Source of the DNA: Tillus elongatus
Lineage: Eukaryota; Arthropoda; Insecta; Coleoptera; Cleridae
DNA length: 64,000 bases
Direction: 5' to 3'
Assembly (NCBI GenBank): GCA_964006375.1
Contig: OZ023265.1
Location: 166,248,118 to 166,312,117 of the forward strand
A program made the position numbers and the translations under genes. Position 1 is the first letter of the stretch; each line of letters opens with the position of its first letter. This document shows, piece after piece, positions 60,801-64,000 of the stretch. The notes under the pieces were generated by a model. It was given only the letters and a program-made list of their open reading frames with translations. It did not search any database and was not told where the DNA came from.

Positions 60801-61599
60801 ATACCTTTTGTTAAATTTGGCGGAAAATTTTGTCTGTTGCATTTTTCTTCGGTATTTTGAAATGCAAATTATTTCGAACCAAATGACGTTAAAATTTTAA
60901 CAAACAGTTTGCTTGTATTCAGTCCTAAACTCTCATAATATAATATTTACAATTAATGTTTTTGTGATTATCTCAAGACGGAAGATACAATTGATTCTTG
61001 TTTAACGGAGTATTAGTTAAATTGTTAAGGAGCAATGCAATAATTAAAACAAAAATAGAGGAAGATCTTTTTAATAATCATATTTTATTAATTAAACAAT
61101 GTTGATGTAATTGTTGGCATTCTTTGCCTCATAACTCTTGTATTTGTCGTGTCAGGATTATTTGCTAATAACAGCAGATCCAGTTTGTTTTGCTTCAATA
61201 ACTTTCACATATTTTCTATGATATATAATTAATTAAGACACTAGAGACAAGCCAATTAATCTTTGTAACCTTGATATATCACCGACGCCACAGGATATTC
61301 GATCAGGTCATTTTAATTACTCCTATCTCGCATTACATATATTAATAAGGAATTACTGTAATCTTCTGTATTAATTTAAATAGTAGAATCGTTCGTTTCA
61401 ATGGTATTCTTAGCTGAAGGTGGTTATTTTAAATGCAAGTCAACTCGTTTCCTGATTTAGTGCAAGTTTATTTCGGCAATAGGGACAATTCTTATAACCA
61501 ATACTTCTTTGAATTCTTAACTTGTATATTAGTTAAAGGGTATCGAGTAGAACCAACATAAAGTTAATAGTGCTTCCAAAGGCATACTAACATTTTACA
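60801..61599. other. Unassigned sequence
   Basis: Nothing recognised. Confidence 0.4.
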
Positions 61600-61845
<246 letters not shown>

Positions 61846-61954
61846 AAATAGATAATACATGAATAAGCTCGTCAAAATAGATATAAACAATATAACATAT
61901 AGTATATAATACAGTATAATATACCAACAACTATGCTGTTTAGTTACAAAAAAA

Positions 61955-63038
61955 AAAAAAACTCTGGACAAAGGAAGTGCGTTATTGTAGTGAATTTTCA
62001 TAAAAAGTTTTTAATAGCAAATATGTGTGTTTTTTTTAAAGAAAGCAGGCATCAAATTTGATTACCAGTATAACCTATATAGTAAAAACAATGTGCCATG
62101 TTTCATCAAAATAACTTTATTGTTTGAAAAGATTTCAGAAAGTAAACTTAAAGTGTTCCCGAAAAAACTCGTTTCTTGGTCAACCTTATAGGTTAATAGC
62201 AAATTAAGCTATTCAAATATGAAACATTTGATCAAAATTCGCTACCATAACGCACTTGCTGCGTCTAAAATTTTTTTCTTACAAACATGCATTATATTCC
62301 TATGGAAAATGTAAAAATGCAATAACATAAGGCGTGTTTGATTAAAAAAAAAAGAAAACTTGTACATCAACGACTTATGGGCCAGCATGTGATTGTAGAA
62401 ATATTTTTTTAAGATGTAGCTCAAGACAGCCTATAATTAATATATACAATTTTTTTCATACCTTGTTAATAACGGATGTATTGAGCTTTATTGATTTTTT
62501 ACGAAAATTCGACAAAAATTATATACCATTAAACGATAAACTCTATAGCTAAGGCTACTGCCAAGCATCAGCGAAATGGTCTATTTGAAATGAATTTTCT
62601 GGAAACATTTTAGTAAAATGAAGGACGATGATGGTTGAAACTAAAACTTCAGGGTTTGTAAAACATTCTTCTCGAGACATTTTATTTCCACAGCCCGTAT
62701 TAGATTCAAGTTCTTTGCCTAAATGTTGCCAATTTTGACGTTTTAAATCGTAACTTTGACGTTTTGAGGAAAACCCCAATTTATTTTTCTTTAAATGCTT
62801 ATAACTTTTTTGTCTTTTGACCTATAAAGCTAAATTTAGTGACTTACCTATAAGAATAAAAACCCGCGTATAAAATTTGGTTGCCCTTACTTTGTTAATT
62901 CCGGAGATATAATTTTTTTTCGAAAGAAAACACAAAATTTTCCGGGAAAACCTGGGCGAACTTATCTAAGCCATTTGCAAAAGGAAGGTATTCACCAAAT
63001 TTAATCAAAATCGGCCCATTATTTTTTGAGTTATCGGT

Positions 63039-63112
<74 letters not shown>
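61955..63112 (-). repeat. Family H M2 to 3' end
   Basis: (AT)n 63042-63112, then reversed CACACCGATAACTC, GGGCCGATTTTGATTAAAT, late M2, GCTATAGAGTTTATCG, AATAAAGCTCAATAC and the end piece 61965-62270. The outer terminus is mutated (CTGGACAAAGGAAGTGCG). Its M1 is probably 63617-63750, beyond an insertion. Confidence 0.75.
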
Positions 63113-63113
<1 letters not shown>

Positions 63114-63420
63114 TATTATTATTATTATTATTACCTTTATTGCTTAAAATTGTACAACATGTTTATTCATTAAGTCTAAGACTTGTGGTGAATATTAACA
63201 TAATTTTATACATATTTGCATCCAAAACTGCTTGACAACACTCCAAATTCAACAACCTTAAAATTTTGACATTCCAAAAAATTTCTTTTCTCTTCCATTT
63301 CGTTCTTCTAATGTTTCACCTCATACCTCCATTTACAATTAATACTAGTCACTCCATAATACTTTTCCAACTGCAAACCTTTCTCAACTACCCATATTTT
63401 TGCCGAAATTGTAAATTTTG
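63113..63420 (-). mobile_element. Probable retroelement 3' end inserted in an (AT)n core
   Basis: The stretch lies between two (AT)n arrays of what looks like one H copy. On the minus strand it ends AAGCAATAAAGGTAATAATA with a (TAA)n tail, as left by LINE-type retrotransposition. No protein motif is present, so the family is unknown. Confidence 0.4.
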
Positions 63421-63750
<330 letters not shown>

Positions 63751-64000
63751 ACAAAAAGATAAAAGTGCACAATGTGAAAAAAGCACAACGTTTAAAACAG
63801 TGAGATTCAAACATCTGTATACACATATAGACTGCAATATAATAAAAATATACATGTTCAATATTAAACAACAAAACAATCAAGTGCAAAAACATCAAAA
63901 AATTCCAATCAAATCATCTGCCTCACAGAGCACGAAACAAACTCATCGCCCGCCTAAAATGATCGCTCACTTAAATATTTTTTTAAACCGGCCCTAAAAG
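63751..64000. other. Unassigned sequence at window end
   Basis: Nothing recognised. Confidence 0.4.

Overview
The window looks like AT-rich, repeat-saturated chromosomal DNA from an arthropod, most likely an insect. The main evidence is its element mix: Tc1/mariner-type transposons of the DD41D type, R1-, RTE- and jockey/CR1-like non-LTR retrotransposons, Penelope-like elements with hammerhead-ribozyme-like motifs, tRNA-derived SINEs, and more than twenty long (AT)n arrays. I see no host protein-coding gene, rRNA gene or convincing functional tRNA gene. The species cannot be named from the sequence.

Layout. 1-4.0 kb: the 3' end of a dispersed repeat (called family H here) cutting an R2/R4-like LINE relic, then an R1-like LINE lying between (TAG)n tracts. 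4.6-10.2 kb: a jockey/CR1-like LINE relic, a tRNA-derived SINE and H copies. 10.3-14 kb: a 1.28-kb unidentified insertion with an occupied/empty-site comparison, and a fold-back element. 14-20.3 kb: H copies, one split by a mariner, and the best hammerhead motif. 20.5-29.5 kb: Penelope endonuclease relic and two copies of a mariner with the terminus CAGTGTGTCCCAAACTG (mariner-C). 30-34.3 kb: two more copies of a second mariner (GGGTGGCGC ends, mariner-G). 34.5-38 kb: purine-rich and TGATGTA-type degenerate simple repeats. 39.07-41.14 kb: an intact DD41D mariner (mariner-R). 42-47.6 kb: inverted Penelope terminal segments and a third mariner-C carrying a nested RTE LINE. 50.5-52.8 kb: an RTE-like LINE with a long open frame. 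54-57.4 kb: Penelope RT relic, a SINE-like repeat and a 112-bp satellite. 57.8-64 kb: more H copies and a jockey/CR1-like fragment.

Family H ties the window together. A complete copy has a 5' hairpin (AGTGAATTTTC...GAAAATTCACT), about 100 bp ending in TCAGTTTCAATTTT (module M1), an (AT)n core, a module opening CACACCGATAACTC (M2), and a 3' end with the palindrome ACGCACTTGCTGCGT followed by CCAGACTTTT. Its (AT)n core seems to be a landing pad: three TA-targeting mariners lie between M1 and M2 sequence. H has no coding capacity. Its architecture recalls non-autonomous Helentrons (HINE/DINE-1 type), but this is a hypothesis.

The one protein that looks complete is the 362-residue transposase at 39655-40743. 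The 50.5-kb LINE frame is long and open but 5'-truncated. Everything else is broken by stops, frameshifts, deletions or nested insertions.
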